This document shows positions 37,174 through 46,878 of a stretch of 64,000 bases of DNA, piece by piece. Position numbers and translations under genes: made by a program. Each line of letters starts with the position of its first letter. Position 1 is the first letter of the stretch. Source of the stretch: Niallia circulans NBRC 13626 (lineage in GTDB: Bacteria; Bacillota; Bacilli; Bacillales; Cytobacillaceae); assembly GCF_001591585.1 (NCBI RefSeq), contig NZ_BCVE01000007.1, forward strand, positions 124,001-188,000, in the 5' to 3' direction. The notes under the pieces were generated by a model. It ran no database searches. It saw only the letters and a program-made list of their open reading frames with translations, and was not told the origin of the DNA.

Positions 37174-38100
37174 TTATGCTATTCCTTTAGCTTCTTCTTT
37201 CTTTTTTGCTGAAGAAAATAGCTTTGTTCGTGAAAGAGAATAAATCGTTAATGCAGACCAAATAAATATAAATGCTAATAAGTGTGCCGTTGTAAATGGT
37301 TCGTGATAAACAAATACACCAAGAATTAATGTTAATGTAGGTGTTAAGTATTGTATGAATCCTAGCATGGATAAAGGAATCCGCTGCGCTCCCTTAGCGA
37401 AAAATAATAACGGAACAGCTGTCAACACGCCTGATATAATTAACAAAAAGTCTAAACTGGTTGAAACAGCCAAAAAGGCATGATTCCCTTTTGCAAATAA
37501 ATAACCGATATAAAGGAGCGCAAATGGGGTAATAAACATGGTTTCCAATGTTAATCCTACATCGGAATCAACTTTGATTAATTTTTTTGCCAAGCCATAT
37601 AAACCAAATGTCATTGCTAAAGAAATTGCTATCCAAGGAAAGGCTCCATGGGCGAATGTAATAATACAAACTCCGATTGCAGCTAATAGTACGGATACAT
37701 ACTGGATCTTCGATAATTTTTCTTTCATCACAAAAATGCCTAATAATACACTTACTAATGGATTTATATAATACCCAAGACTCGTTTCGATTATTTTGTT
37801 GGCATTTACCGCCCAAATATAGATAAACCAGTTACAACTAACTAGCACAGAAGCTATAAATAGCATAATCGCCTGTTTTTTTTGATACTTAAATGATCGT
37901 AGTGTTTGAAAAAACAATGTCCATTTCCGTGTAATAGTAAGTAAAATACACATAAAAATAAACGACCAAAATATTCTATTTGCAAGAATTTCATCTGCTC
38001 CTACTCCTTGCAGATGTTTCCAATATATCGGAAACAGCCCCCATATTAAATAGGAAATCCCCGCAAAGATGACCCCAATCCGAACATTATTTTTCTCCAT
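37174..38100 (-). CDS. rarD: EamA-family transporter RarD
   Basis: Ten-helix drug/metabolite-superfamily membrane protein of 308 residues. The RarD subgroup is indicated by GVIFAGISYLIWGLFPIYWKHL at the N-terminus, NRIFWSFIFM, and NKIIETSLGYYINPLVSVLLGI. The substrate is unknown despite the historical chloramphenicol-sensitivity name. In B. subtilis this position between sppA and ytcJ holds NAD-kinase gene ytdI, so the neighbourhood differs here. Confidence 0.92.
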   Translation of the reverse strand: MEKNNVRIGVIFAGISYLIWGLFPIYWKHLQGVGADEILANRIFWSFIFMCILLTITRKWTLFFQTLRSFKYQKKQAIMLFIASVLVSCNWFIYIWAVNANKIIETSLGYYINPLVSVLLGIFVMKEKLSKIQYVSVLLAAIGVCIITFAHGAFPWIAISLAMTFGLYGLAKKLIKVDSDVGLTLETMFITPFALLYIGYLFAKGNHAFLAVSTSLDFLLIISGVLTAVPLLFFAKGAQRIPLSMLGFIQYLTPTLTLILGVFVYHEPFTTAHLLAFIFIWSALTIYSLSRTKLFSSAKKKEEAKGIA

Positions 38101-38208
38101 TTTTCATCGCTTCTTTCTATAATCGAAATATTCCATATTATATACATTTTTTTGGAGGCTGACAATCAATCTTTTTTAGAAATCTTTGTAATGGATTAAC
38201 TTCCTCTG

Positions 38209-39807
38209 TTAAATACGTTCGTACATTATTTCATTTCCAACAATAGTTTTCGTTACTTCGATTTGCTCTATTTCATGTGAGTTCACGTGAAATATATCCA
38301 TATTTAAAATCGTAAAATCCGCTACATACCCTTTTTCAATCTTCCCCCGATCCTCTTCATGACAAATAGCATAGGCACTCCCTTTTGTATACAGGCAAAC
38401 TGCTTCATAAATCGTCAAAGCCTCTCCGGGAATATATCCTTTTCCTTGTTTATCCTCTTGGTTAGATCTTGTCACTGCTGCTTGAATTCCTACTAAAGGA
38501 TTCACATTTTCAATTGGAGCATCTGAACCACCTGCACAATGCAATCCTTCTTCTAATAATGTTTTCCAAGCATAACAGTATGCTAAATTTTCCTCTCCCA
38601 GTCTATCGATAACCCATGGGAAATCGGAAGCTACAAAGCTAGGCTGGATATCTAATATTAAAGGTAATCCCTTCATACGTTCGATTAAATCCTTGCGCAG
38701 CATGGTTGCATGGATAAGACGATCTCTCCCAGACCCTTGCAAGGGATACTTTTCAATAGCATTCAACACCATCTCAAAGGCAGCATCCCCAATGGCATGT
38801 ACAGCAATCGGATTTTCTTTTTCTCTTGCCTTTGCTACTAGGTCATCTAACGTTTCTTGGGTAAAAATACTTACTCCATTTGTCGAAGGATCATCATGAT
38901 ACGGTCTACTTAAAAAGGCGGTTCTTCCTCCGAAAGCGCCATCTGCAAATATTTTCATGCTACCAAACTCTACCCATTCGGAACCACCTAAGTATTTCCC
39001 ACCATCTTCTTTCATCTCTTCAAACACTTCATGGTGCACAAGCAGATGAGCTCTAAATAGATTGCCCTCTTCTTCTATTACTTTTTTAAAGGACTGATAT
39101 GTTCCTTTATATCCATGATAGTAATTTAAGTCTTCTGTATGAGCTCCAGTAAGGCCTAATCGGTAAGCATCTTTAATTCCTGCTCGTAATGCATTCTCCA
39201 CATATTCGTCTGTTACTTTTGGTAGAACACTTGTGATTAATTCTTGAGCTTGATCTTTAAATACGCCATTAAGGTTGCCTAATTCATCCTTCTCGATAAC
39301 TCCACCAAATGGAACTGGTGTATCATTTGTAATATTGGCAATCTTCAAAGCATATGAATTCACCGCAATCGCATGCTTGCATATTCGGTTAAGGAGAACG
39401 GGATGATTGGGAACATGTTGATCAATGTCCTTAGCTGTCAGGACTTTCTGTTCAGGCCACATGTTTTCGTTCCAACCATCTCCGATAACCCATTCGCCTT
39501 CTTTAATATCCTTTGCATAACTAGCTAGCATTTGTAAAGCTTCCTCTTTCGAGGTGCAAGCAGATAAATTTAGTCTTAAAAGTTTTTCTCCGTGACCAAT
39601 TAAATGCATATGACTATCAACAAAACCTGGTAGAAGCACATCACCTTTTAAGTCTATTTCTTCCTCTATGCTTTCTCCATGTTTTTCTAACAAATATTCC
39701 TTATCACCATAGTCTACTATATATTGTCCATCTGTTAAAATAGCTTCTACCAGATCTCCTTCTTCTTTAAGTGTATATATTTTCCCACCATAAATAAGTT
39801 TTCTCAC
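38209..39807 (-). CDS. ytcJ: Amidohydrolase family 3 metal-dependent hydrolase, YtcJ type
   Basis: Cytoplasmic amidohydrolase of 532 residues. Metal ligands are seen as HMH in GFVDSHMHLIGHG near residue 65, HAIGDAAFEM (His) and SDAPIENVNP (Asp) near residue 455. ADGAFGGRTAFLSRPY is the family-3 stretch. YtcJ relatives include N-substituted formamide deformylases, but the substrate is unknown. The C-terminal strands typical of the composite beta domain are present (VADFTILNMD). Confidence 0.92.
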   Translation of the reverse strand: MRKLIYGGKIYTLKEEGDLVEAILTDGQYIVDYGDKEYLLEKHGESIEEEIDLKGDVLLPGFVDSHMHLIGHGEKLLRLNLSACTSKEEALQMLASYAKDIKEGEWVIGDGWNENMWPEQKVLTAKDIDQHVPNHPVLLNRICKHAIAVNSYALKIANITNDTPVPFGGVIEKDELGNLNGVFKDQAQELITSVLPKVTDEYVENALRAGIKDAYRLGLTGAHTEDLNYYHGYKGTYQSFKKVIEEEGNLFRAHLLVHHEVFEEMKEDGGKYLGGSEWVEFGSMKIFADGAFGGRTAFLSRPYHDDPSTNGVSIFTQETLDDLVAKAREKENPIAVHAIGDAAFEMVLNAIEKYPLQGSGRDRLIHATMLRKDLIERMKGLPLILDIQPSFVASDFPWVIDRLGEENLAYCYAWKTLLEEGLHCAGGSDAPIENVNPLVGIQAAVTRSNQEDKQGKGYIPGEALTIYEAVCLYTKGSAYAICHEEDRGKIEKGYVADFTILNMDIFHVNSHEIEQIEVTKTIVGNEIMYERI

Positions 39808-39840
39808 GTCAATCCCTCCCCATTTTCACTTTTCTTTTTA

Positions 39841-39872
39841 CAAAAAGGACACTCTTAAAAGTGCCCTTTTTG
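39841..39872 (-). terminator. Terminator of the acyl-CoA synthetase gene
   Basis: Arms CAAAAAGGACACT and AGTGCCCTTTTTG (one mismatch) about 30 nt past the stop. Confidence 0.88.
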
Positions 39873-39900
39873 TCTCCCTGCTTCAATTCAATATACTGTT

Positions 39901-41478
39901 TTAGTACTTACTATTTTTTTCATTCTCTCTTAATTCAACTCGTCTAATTTTACCTGAAGTTGTTTTTGGCAGCTCATTCATAAATTCTATTTTACGAGGA
40001 TATTTATAAGGAGCCGTTAATTTCTTGACATGGGATTGCAGCTCTTTCGTTAATTCCTCGTTTCCTTCCATTCCATCTCTAAGAACGACAAATGCCTTCA
40101 CAACATTCCCTCTTATTGGATCTGGACTTGCTACGACCGCACATTCTTTCACCGCTTTATGTTTAACAAGAGCATCTTCCACTTCAAATGGTCCAATCGT
40201 ATAGCCAGAACTGATAATAATATCATCTCTTCTACCTTCGAACCAATAATAACCATCTTCATCTTTTCTCGCACGATCCCCTGTGACGTAATACTCCCCG
40301 CGAAATTGATTTTGTGTTCTTTCTGGTTCTTTTAAATATTCCTTAAACAACGCTGGCGTATCTTTGTGAACTGCTATATCTCCAACTTCACCAACTGAAC
40401 AAATTTCACCATCTTCATTGATGATTTCCACCAAATTTCCTGGTGTTGGTTTTCCCATGGAGCCAGGTCTTAATTCGACTCCTTTTGTTATCCCAACTAA
40501 TAATGTATTTTCTGTTTGTCCATATCCATCACGTACATCTAGGTGGAAATGTTCTTTAAATACATCAATTACTTCCCTGTTTAATGGTTCGCCAGCAGAA
40601 ACAGCACTTCGTAATTGGTTTAATTGATACTTATGAATATCCTCCACTTTCGCCATTAGACGATACTCTGTTGGTGTACAACAGAAAACATTCACTTCAT
40701 ATTTCTCCAAAAGTTGTAAATATTTTTCTGGATTAAATCGTCCATGATAAACAAGTCCAATTGCTCCAGATCCTAATACTGATAATAAAGGACTCCATAC
40801 CCATTTTTGCCATCCAGGTCCTGCTGTTGCCCATACTAAATCTCCTTCTTCAATACAGAGCCAATTTGGAGCAGCTGTTCTTAGATGAGCATATGCCCAT
40901 CCATGCGTATGTACAACACCTTTTGGATTCCCCGTTGTTCCTGAAGTATAGGAAATAAAAGCCGTATCTGTTTTCAATGTAGGAGCTAACTGCAGCTCGT
41001 CAGAAACATCTTCTGCTCTTGCATCTAAATGCATCCAGCCTTCTTTTCCTTCTCCCAGCACAAAGCGTTTAATCATATGTATATCTTCTACTAGTTCTAA
41101 TTCGCCTATGAAAGGATAATAACTAACAACTGCTTTTACGTCTCCATGCTTGATCCGGTATTGCAAATCTTTGGCCCGCAGCATTTCAGAACTTGGTAAA
41201 ATCGTTAACCCTAGTTTTAAAGCTGCTAAATATACTTGATATGCTTCTATTATTCGTGGAACAATAACAAGCACGACATCTCCTTTTTGTAACCCTTCAT
41301 CCTTAAATACATTTCCTATTCTATTTGCTGCTTTCATTAAAGAGGAATATGTAACTTCTTTTGTTTCGCCTTCTTCGTTCTCCCATTTCAACGCTAGCCT
41401 ATCTGGATTCTGGGCAAATTTCTCAATCTCCGAAACAAAATTATATTGTTTGGGAGCTATTAAATCTTCCGTCTTCAT
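39901..41478 (-). CDS. ytcI: Acyl-CoA synthetase, medium-chain (MACS) type, YtcI-like
   Basis: AMP-forming ligase of 525 residues that activates a carboxylic acid to its CoA thioester. The P-loop-like A3 motif is SYTSGTTGNPKGVVHTHGW near residue 175; A5 is DGYGQTE; A7 is YYVTGDRARKDEDGYYWFEGRRDDII; and the catalytic Lys is in TTSGKIRRVELR near the end. It resembles MbcS/AcsM types acting on branched or medium-chain acids. The ATG has AGGAGG upstream. Confidence 0.94.
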   Translation of the reverse strand: MKTEDLIAPKQYNFVSEIEKFAQNPDRLALKWENEEGETKEVTYSSLMKAANRIGNVFKDEGLQKGDVVLVIVPRIIEAYQVYLAALKLGLTILPSSEMLRAKDLQYRIKHGDVKAVVSYYPFIGELELVEDIHMIKRFVLGEGKEGWMHLDARAEDVSDELQLAPTLKTDTAFISYTSGTTGNPKGVVHTHGWAYAHLRTAAPNWLCIEEGDLVWATAGPGWQKWVWSPLLSVLGSGAIGLVYHGRFNPEKYLQLLEKYEVNVFCCTPTEYRLMAKVEDIHKYQLNQLRSAVSAGEPLNREVIDVFKEHFHLDVRDGYGQTENTLLVGITKGVELRPGSMGKPTPGNLVEIINEDGEICSVGEVGDIAVHKDTPALFKEYLKEPERTQNQFRGEYYVTGDRARKDEDGYYWFEGRRDDIIISSGYTIGPFEVEDALVKHKAVKECAVVASPDPIRGNVVKAFVVLRDGMEGNEELTKELQSHVKKLTAPYKYPRKIEFMNELPKTTSGKIRRVELRENEKNSKY

Positions 41479-41517
41479 AACCTATTCCTCCTGATTCTAA
41501 TTGTAAATACTTAACCC

Positions 41518-41546
41518 ATTATACTACCCCATTTGTATTTTTTAAA
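41518..41546 (-). promoter_or_regulatory. Sigma-A-like promoter of the acyl-CoA synthetase gene
   Basis: TTTAAA and TATAAT separated by 17 bp, about 40 nt upstream of the start. Confidence 0.5.
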
Positions 41547-41678
41547 TTATTTAAATTTCAAAGCACTAGGAATTTGATAGTTTTTCAAAGAATTACTCTA
41601 AAATCTACATGAAAGTTCAATAGAAACTCACTCTGCAAAATGATAAAGTGTTTCTTTTTATAAAAATATCGTAAAGAA

Positions 41679-41705
41679 AAGAGCAAGGCATAACACCTTG
41701 CTCTT
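41679..41705 (-). terminator. Terminator of sspA
   Basis: Perfect 10-bp arms AAGAGCAAGG/CCTTGCTCTT with a 7-nt loop, then TTCTTTAC on the minus strand. Confidence 0.9.
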
Positions 41706-41721
41706 TGGCCATTTTATTCAA

Positions 41722-41928
41722 TTATTTAGAGAAACCGCCGCCTAATTGTTGCTCAGCCATTTGAACTAAACGTTTAGTGATTTCACCACCAACTGAACCG
41801 TTAGCGCGAGAAGTTGTTTCAGCACCTAAGTTTACACCAAACTCAGTAGCGATTTCATATTTCATTTGATCTAGAGCTTGAGAAACTCCAGGTACTAATA
41901 ATTGATTTGAATTGTTGCTGCTTGCCAT
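41722..41928 (-). CDS. sspA: Alpha/beta-type small acid-soluble spore protein
   Basis: DNA-coating spore protein of 68 residues, made in the forespore, protecting DNA from UV and heat and degraded on germination. Conserved stretches are [45 protein letters not shown] in segments, with the GPR protease site in [10 protein letters not shown] chose the ATG with AAGGAGGTGAT upstream; the longer frame has a 13-residue extension covering that site. The sigma-G-like promoter supports forespore expression. Confidence 0.97.
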   Translation of the reverse strand: MASSNNSNQLLVPGVSQALDQMKYEIATEFGVNLGAETTSRANGSVGGEITKRLVQMAEQQLGGGFSK

Positions 41929-41950
41929 GTGTATCACCTCCTTGTGATAA

Positions 41951-41980
41951 TAGAATGTGTAATACACATGGCATTCATTC
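41951..41980 (-). promoter_or_regulatory. Sigma-G promoter of sspA
   Basis: On the minus strand, GAATG (41976-41980) and CATTCTA (41951-41957) with an 18-bp spacer match the sigma-G consensus GNATR, 18 bp, CATNMTA at every position, about 23 nt upstream of the ATG. Confidence 0.75.
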
Positions 41981-42049
41981 GTTTTAATTACTGGTAATTC
42001 TTCACAAAAATATTTGGGATTTTTGTTAGCAAAAGTTATGATGCTCCAC

Positions 42050-43258
42050 TTAGAAAAGGGAATCCATTTCTGTGTTTATTTTATTTTCTTCTCTTTTCAG
42101 GATTATCGTTTCCACATTTTTGACTGCTTCTTCAATCAAAGGCTCAAAATCAGTAAAACTTTCGTAATACTGTATTTTTTCCTTTTTCGGTTTTGTTTTT
42201 GGAGAAGAAGGTACAAATACTGTACAACAATCCTCATATGGACGAATGGAGATATCATGGGTATCAATTTTCTTTGCCCATTCAATAATTTCCGTTTTAT
42301 CTGTTGTTATTAAAGGTCTTAAAATAGGAGTATTTGTCACGTCATTGATTGCATACATACTTTCTAACGTTTGGCTCGCCACTTGACCTAAGCTCTCACC
42401 CGTAATGATAGCTAGTGCTTCTTGTCTTTTCCGAATTTCGTCTGTGATTCTTAACATAATTCTTCGTGTTGCAGTCATCGTATAGTTCTCTGGAATTTGT
42501 TTATGAATCAACTGCTGGATTGTCGTAAATGGAACAATATGCAAGACAAAATGTCCGTTAAAACGAGCCAGTTTCTCCGAAATATCAATTACCTTTTGTT
42601 TAGCTCTTTCACTAGTAAATGGCGGACTAAAGAAATGTACTCCCTCTACTTCTAATCCCCTTTTCATGGACAAGTATCCAGCTACCGGACTATCCAATCC
42701 TCCAGATAACATCAACATCGCTTTTCCACTTGTTCCTGAAGGTAATCCTCCTGCTCCTGCTATATTTTCACAGGAAAGATAGATCGCTTCTGTTCTGACT
42801 TCAATTTGGACATTTATATCAGGGTTTTTAACATCTACTTTTAAACCAAGGATATTTTTTAATAAATGACCACCAATCGCCTGATTTATTTCATTAGTAT
42901 CAAGTTCAAACCCTTTGTCTGCACGTCGAGCACTTATTTTAAAAGTAGATCCTTCCTCATATAAAGAAGTAACAATATCTAAAGCAGCCGCTTTGATTAT
43001 TTCGATATCTCTTTCTAGCTTTATTGCAGGACTAAAAGATTGAATGCCAAAGATATTTTTAAGAACTTTGGAAATCTCCTCCACATCTTCCCCATTTGAT
43101 AATACATACATTCTTTCTCTTTTTGCTTCAATAGACACAGCTGGAAACGCCTCTAAAGCCTTGGCGATTGTCCGTCTTAATTTATCTACAAATTGTTTTC
43201 TATTTCTTCCCTTTGTTGATAGTTCCCCATAGCGTATTAAAATACGATCATATTTCAT
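42050..43258 (-). CDS. thiI: tRNA 4-thiouridine synthase / thiazole sulfur carrier ThiI
   Basis: Makes 4-thiouridine at position 8 of tRNA. It has 402 residues, the B. subtilis length, without the rhodanese domain found in E. coli. An N-terminal ferredoxin-like plus THUMP region (to about residue 165) is followed by the PP-loop ATPase motif [15 protein letters not shown] near residue 185. The ATG overlaps the TGA of the upstream cysteine desulfurase by four bases (ATGA); that enzyme supplies its sulfur. Confidence 0.96.
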   Translation of the reverse strand: MKYDRILIRYGELSTKGRNRKQFVDKLRRTIAKALEAFPAVSIEAKRERMYVLSNGEDVEEISKVLKNIFGIQSFSPAIKLERDIEIIKAAALDIVTSLYEEGSTFKISARRADKGFELDTNEINQAIGGHLLKNILGLKVDVKNPDINVQIEVRTEAIYLSCENIAGAGGLPSGTSGKAMLMLSGGLDSPVAGYLSMKRGLEVEGVHFFSPPFTSERAKQKVIDISEKLARFNGHFVLHIVPFTTIQQLIHKQIPENYTMTATRRIMLRITDEIRKRQEALAIITGESLGQVASQTLESMYAINDVTNTPILRPLITTDKTEIIEWAKKIDTHDISIRPYEDCCTVFVPSSPKTKPKKEKIQYYESFTDFEPLIEEAVKNVETIILKREENKINTEMDSLF

Positions 43259-44400
43259 TTCATTACACCTCTCAACCATTCTTTGATATCTTGTATAGCA
43301 GCCACTACTTTTTCCATTTCTTCCATTGTGTTTGCATACGAAAAACTAATTCGAAAAGAGCTTTCAGCAATTTGTTCGGATACACCCATACCTAATAATG
43401 TCTTACTAACTTTATTAGTTTTGGAGGAACATGCACTCGTTGTAGAAATATAAATATCACGTTCTTCTAACGCATGAACAAATACCTCTGCTTTTATTCC
43501 TTCAATAGAGAAATTAAGAATATGGGGCACACTTTTTCCTAGAGCTGGCGAATGGATAGAGACACCATCTATTCTAGCTAGCTGTTCACGCAAATAAAGA
43601 TTTATTTGTGTTAGGACAGACATTTTCTTTTTTTGATTTTGTAGCTGCATTCGTAATGCCTTGGCAGTTGCTACTGCTCCAGCTACATTCTCGGTCCCAC
43701 TTCTAAAAGCATTTTCTTGACCACCACCTGCTAATAGCGGTTGAATCCTTTTACCTTCTTTTATATATAGAACGCCATTTCCTTTAAGTCCATGAAATTT
43801 ATGAGCTGAAATCGTATAAGCGTCTATATTTGCTTTCTTTAAAGAAATTGGCTGCTTTCCAATTCCTTGAACGCCATCCACATGAAAAAAAACATGCGGA
43901 TAATTAGATAAAAACCTGCCTATTTCTTCAATCGGCTGAATTGAACCTACTTCATTATTAACATGCATCACCGAGACAAGGATGGTTTCTTTACGAATCT
44001 GTTTGATTATATCCTCTGCAGAAACTTGTCCATATTCATTAACGGGTACATACGTAATAGTAAATCCATCTTCTTCTAATTGTTCCATTACCTTGTGAAT
44101 AGAATCATGTTCAATAGTTGTCGTTATTATATGATTTCCTTTTCCTTTAAACGTACGCGCTATCCCTTTTAAAACAGTATTATTCCCTTCCGTTCCTCCT
44201 GAAGTAAAAAATATTTCATTACTTTTTACTTCTAAGAGCTCAGCAATTTGTTCCCTTGCCTGTATTAGTAATTTCTCCGCTTCCATTCCTATCCCATGGA
44301 TCGAGGATGGATTCCCAAAATACTTTTGAGATACAGTAGTATATGCATCAAGAACTTCTGAAAAAGGTTTAGTTGTAGCACTATTATCTATATAGATCAT
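43255..44400 (-). CDS. nifZ: Cysteine desulfurase dedicated to ThiI (NifZ/IscS-like)
   Basis: PLP enzyme of 381 residues that takes sulfur from cysteine and passes it to ThiI for tRNA thiolation. The PLP lysine is in SAHKFHGLKGNG near residue 200, and the catalytic Cys is in STTSACSSKTNK near residue 323. YIDNSATTKP and FTSGGTEGNN are further signatures. Translationally coupled to thiI through an ATGA overlap. A spaced palindrome lies about 30 nt upstream. Confidence 0.95.
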   Translation of the reverse strand: MIYIDNSATTKPFSEVLDAYTTVSQKYFGNPSSIHGIGMEAEKLLIQAREQIAELLEVKSNEIFFTSGGTEGNNTVLKGIARTFKGKGNHIITTTIEHDSIHKVMEQLEEDGFTITYVPVNEYGQVSAEDIIKQIRKETILVSVMHVNNEVGSIQPIEEIGRFLSNYPHVFFHVDGVQGIGKQPISLKKANIDAYTISAHKFHGLKGNGVLYIKEGKRIQPLLAGGGQENAFRSGTENVAGAVATAKALRMQLQNQKKKMSVLTQINLYLREQLARIDGVSIHSPALGKSVPHILNFSIEGIKAEVFVHALEERDIYISTTSACSSKTNKVSKTLLGMGVSEQIAESSFRISFSYANTMEEMEKVVAAIQDIKEWLRGVMK

Positions 44401-44429
44401 TACATCGGGAGTTCCTTTCCTTAAAAAAG

Positions 44430-44447
44430 TTAACTTTACTTAGTTAA
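44430..44447. promoter_or_regulatory. Spaced palindrome upstream of nifZ
   Basis: TTAACT, six bases, AGTTAA, centred about 38 nt before the nifZ start. Possible operator, but AT-rich and short. Confidence 0.25.
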
Positions 44448-44725
44448 ATGGATATATTTATTAACAGCCATTTTGCTGCATCACATCATAAAAACAAAAT
44501 CTTTTCTAGAAGGTAGTTTCCTTTTAAAAGAGTATTTATCGATTGAAAACTGCAACTGCTTTTTTATGTTCTTTGACAGGATATCCGATAAGTCGAACAC
44601 TTCACAACAGATGCCCATTACATTTAGGTAATAAGCCCCACCATGAAAGTTTTACTTTATAATGCTACCATATGTTAAAACTTTTGCAAATACACGGATA
44701 AGCTACTATGATTTCTTCATTACAT
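44448..44725. other. Intergenic region between nifZ and ezrA, no gene seen
   Basis: B. subtilis has branched-chain amino-acid transporter gene braB here. No remnant of it was recognised. Only very short open frames without ribosome sites are present. Confidence 0.5.
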
Positions 44726-44760
44726 AAAAAAAGTCTGAGTTTATTTCCTCAGACTTTTTT
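44726..44760 (-). terminator. Terminator of ezrA
   Basis: Perfect 9-bp arms AAGTCTGAG/CTCAGACTT with an 8-nt loop and a T-run on the minus strand. Confidence 0.92.
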
Positions 44761-44780
44761 GCACATATTGCATTAGCTTT

Positions 44781-46484
44781 CTAATGTTGATTTTCTTTCC
44801 ATTCATTTGACCAAGCTTCGATTTTATTCATACTGCCTGGCTCTATTTCTTCGATGGTGGCTGCTGCATATTGCAATGCTTCTTTATAGCGATAGTGTCT
44901 AAAATGAGCTTCTGCTTCTAATAAACCTTGATGGACTTTTTGATATTTACGACGATACCTGTTTCCATATTGAATAATTTTCTCTGCTAAATAAACTGTT
45001 TCAACCAATTCAATTGTTACATTTACTAGCATTGTCACTTTTTCTTCGGTCACATCAATTATCTTTTTCACTTCAACCATATTTAATGGCGTATGTTCTA
45101 GCATTCTTTTTGCTTGATCAATACTCTCTTTTGCTTCTTGCATTAGTTGATTGTATTCCTCTGTGACACCTGGCAAATTGCTATTTGTCACGCTTCTTAC
45201 CGCATCTGCCACTTGTTTACTTAATTCTCTTAAGCGATTATGGGCAGAAACTTCGTCTTTACGAAGAGCATGCAGCTTTTCAAATAGTGCTTTTTGTTCT
45301 AAAGAGGCACTTTCTAACTGTTCCTTTAAATCTTTTAACTCTTCTCCCAAAAGTGTATGTGCTGCAGATTCGGTCAGTAATTTATGCTCTAATACTTCAT
45401 ATTGCTTGAATAGAAAATTTAATTTCTTCTCCAACTTAAATTGAAGCTCAATATCTTCATTATCTAAATTATAGTTCTTTTGTAACAAGCCAACCTCGAC
45501 TTGAAGCTGCGCATTTCCTTGCTGCACATCTGCTAAGATTTCTTTTGTTGCATTCATATTGATATGGCAATAATTTTTTGCCAGCACTTCTTTTTCTAAT
45601 AAGTCATAAAGTAAATCTAGCTTATCCTGAATTTCAGAAACAACCTTCTCTACGGCCTCCACATTTCCTTCCTTTAAATCTGTTTCTGTGGAAGCAAGTT
45701 CATTAGTTAAACTTGCTATTTCTTCATCCATCTGCAAATGTTCTAAAATGTATCCTTGCTCCAGCATATCTGCATAGCCATCTTTTAACTCATCAAGTTG
45801 TTCAGGCAGCTTCGTTTGACATTCAATTAATAATGGAGGAATTTTTTCAATCAAATAAGTAATAGTAGATAAGCGATCTTGGATTTTATAGACTATTTCT
45901 CTTGCTTCTAAATAATCTCCATTATTCGTTTTCTCCTCATAAGTAATAAATAATTCCGCTATTTCTTGAAGCATTGTTTCAATCTTTTTCTCTGTATCAC
46001 CAAAAGTATGGCGATGGGCTAAAAGATTTTTTTTACTGACACGATAGGATTCTTTTAGTTCTTCCATTTCTGTGCGGTTTTTTTCTTCACTACCGACAAG
46101 GTTATTAAGCTCTTCTAATAGTGTATCAATTCTTTTATCCACACTTTCCATTTTCATCCGAATTATATCTTGTGTCTTCTTCGCTCTTGGAAAATTATAT
46201 TTATCAATATAACTCTCTGTATCAAAAAGCAGCTCTTCAATTTCAGGTAATTCAGCCGTAACGATATCGTCCCATTCTTGTCTCCATCTTTCAAATAACT
46301 CTTCAGTTTGTCCAATCATATTCAATTGTTTAACCTTCGCGAGTTCTTCCAGTACTGGACGATTCATGATATTTATTTTCCAGTTTTCTAATTCATCGAC
46401 TCCGTTATAATACTTTCTTTTAATAAAATATCCCGCTACGAATAGGCAAATAACTATCCCTATTCCTCCAATTATGTAATTCAT
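44781..46484 (-). CDS. ezrA: Septation ring formation regulator EzrA
   Basis: Membrane-anchored regulator of FtsZ assembly and cell-wall synthesis at the division site. It has 567 residues, near the usual 562. One N-terminal transmembrane helix (about residues 3-22) is followed by a nearly all-helical, spectrin-like cytoplasmic part rich in Glu, Leu and Lys. The motif YNGVDELENWKINIMNRPVLEELAKVKQL follows the membrane helix as in the family. I chose the ATG with AGGGGG upstream; the longer frame adds six residues. Monocistronic. Confidence 0.96.
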   Translation of the reverse strand: MNYIIGGIGIVICLFVAGYFIKRKYYNGVDELENWKINIMNRPVLEELAKVKQLNMIGQTEELFERWRQEWDDIVTAELPEIEELLFDTESYIDKYNFPRAKKTQDIIRMKMESVDKRIDTLLEELNNLVGSEEKNRTEMEELKESYRVSKKNLLAHRHTFGDTEKKIETMLQEIAELFITYEEKTNNGDYLEAREIVYKIQDRLSTITYLIEKIPPLLIECQTKLPEQLDELKDGYADMLEQGYILEHLQMDEEIASLTNELASTETDLKEGNVEAVEKVVSEIQDKLDLLYDLLEKEVLAKNYCHINMNATKEILADVQQGNAQLQVEVGLLQKNYNLDNEDIELQFKLEKKLNFLFKQYEVLEHKLLTESAAHTLLGEELKDLKEQLESASLEQKALFEKLHALRKDEVSAHNRLRELSKQVADAVRSVTNSNLPGVTEEYNQLMQEAKESIDQAKRMLEHTPLNMVEVKKIIDVTEEKVTMLVNVTIELVETVYLAEKIIQYGNRYRRKYQKVHQGLLEAEAHFRHYRYKEALQYAAATIEEIEPGSMNKIEAWSNEWKENQH

Positions 46485-46714
46485 TTGAAGCCCCCTGTTC
46501 ATACACCGGCCATAATTCCGTATCTATTTTCACTATTTTTTATCAAAATTAAGCAGCAGTAATCCGTAAGTAACAACAATGGATTAAATGCCCTAAAAAA
46601 CTAAATAGGTTCAACAAATCTGTACGATAACAAAATAAGAAAAAAAATTAAGAGATGTCTCCCTATAAGCAAGTAAAATTCTTTGTATTTATGATAACAT
46701 GTAAACGACAATTT
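46485..46714. other. Divergent intergenic region between ezrA and hisJ
   Basis: AT-rich with no accepted gene. On the minus strand TTTACA and AGAATT with a 17-bp spacer (near 46680-46710) are a weak candidate promoter for ezrA. Confidence 0.35.
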
Positions 46715-46744
46715 TTGACTATTATTTTACGTTTTTTTCATAAT
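46715..46744 (+). promoter_or_regulatory. Sigma-A-like promoter of hisJ
   Basis: TTGACT and CATAAT with an 18-bp spacer, about 135 nt upstream of the start. Confidence 0.45.
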
Positions 46745-46878
46745 TTTGTATTCTTTTTTCAAAGTTCGATAGTTATCTTAATTATATAAGGATTAATTCA
46801 AAAAAACACGCAGGAAAACTTCTTTATTTACCTTGCTGTTAAATTAAGTATATATTGAATATAGAAGGAATAGAAAGG

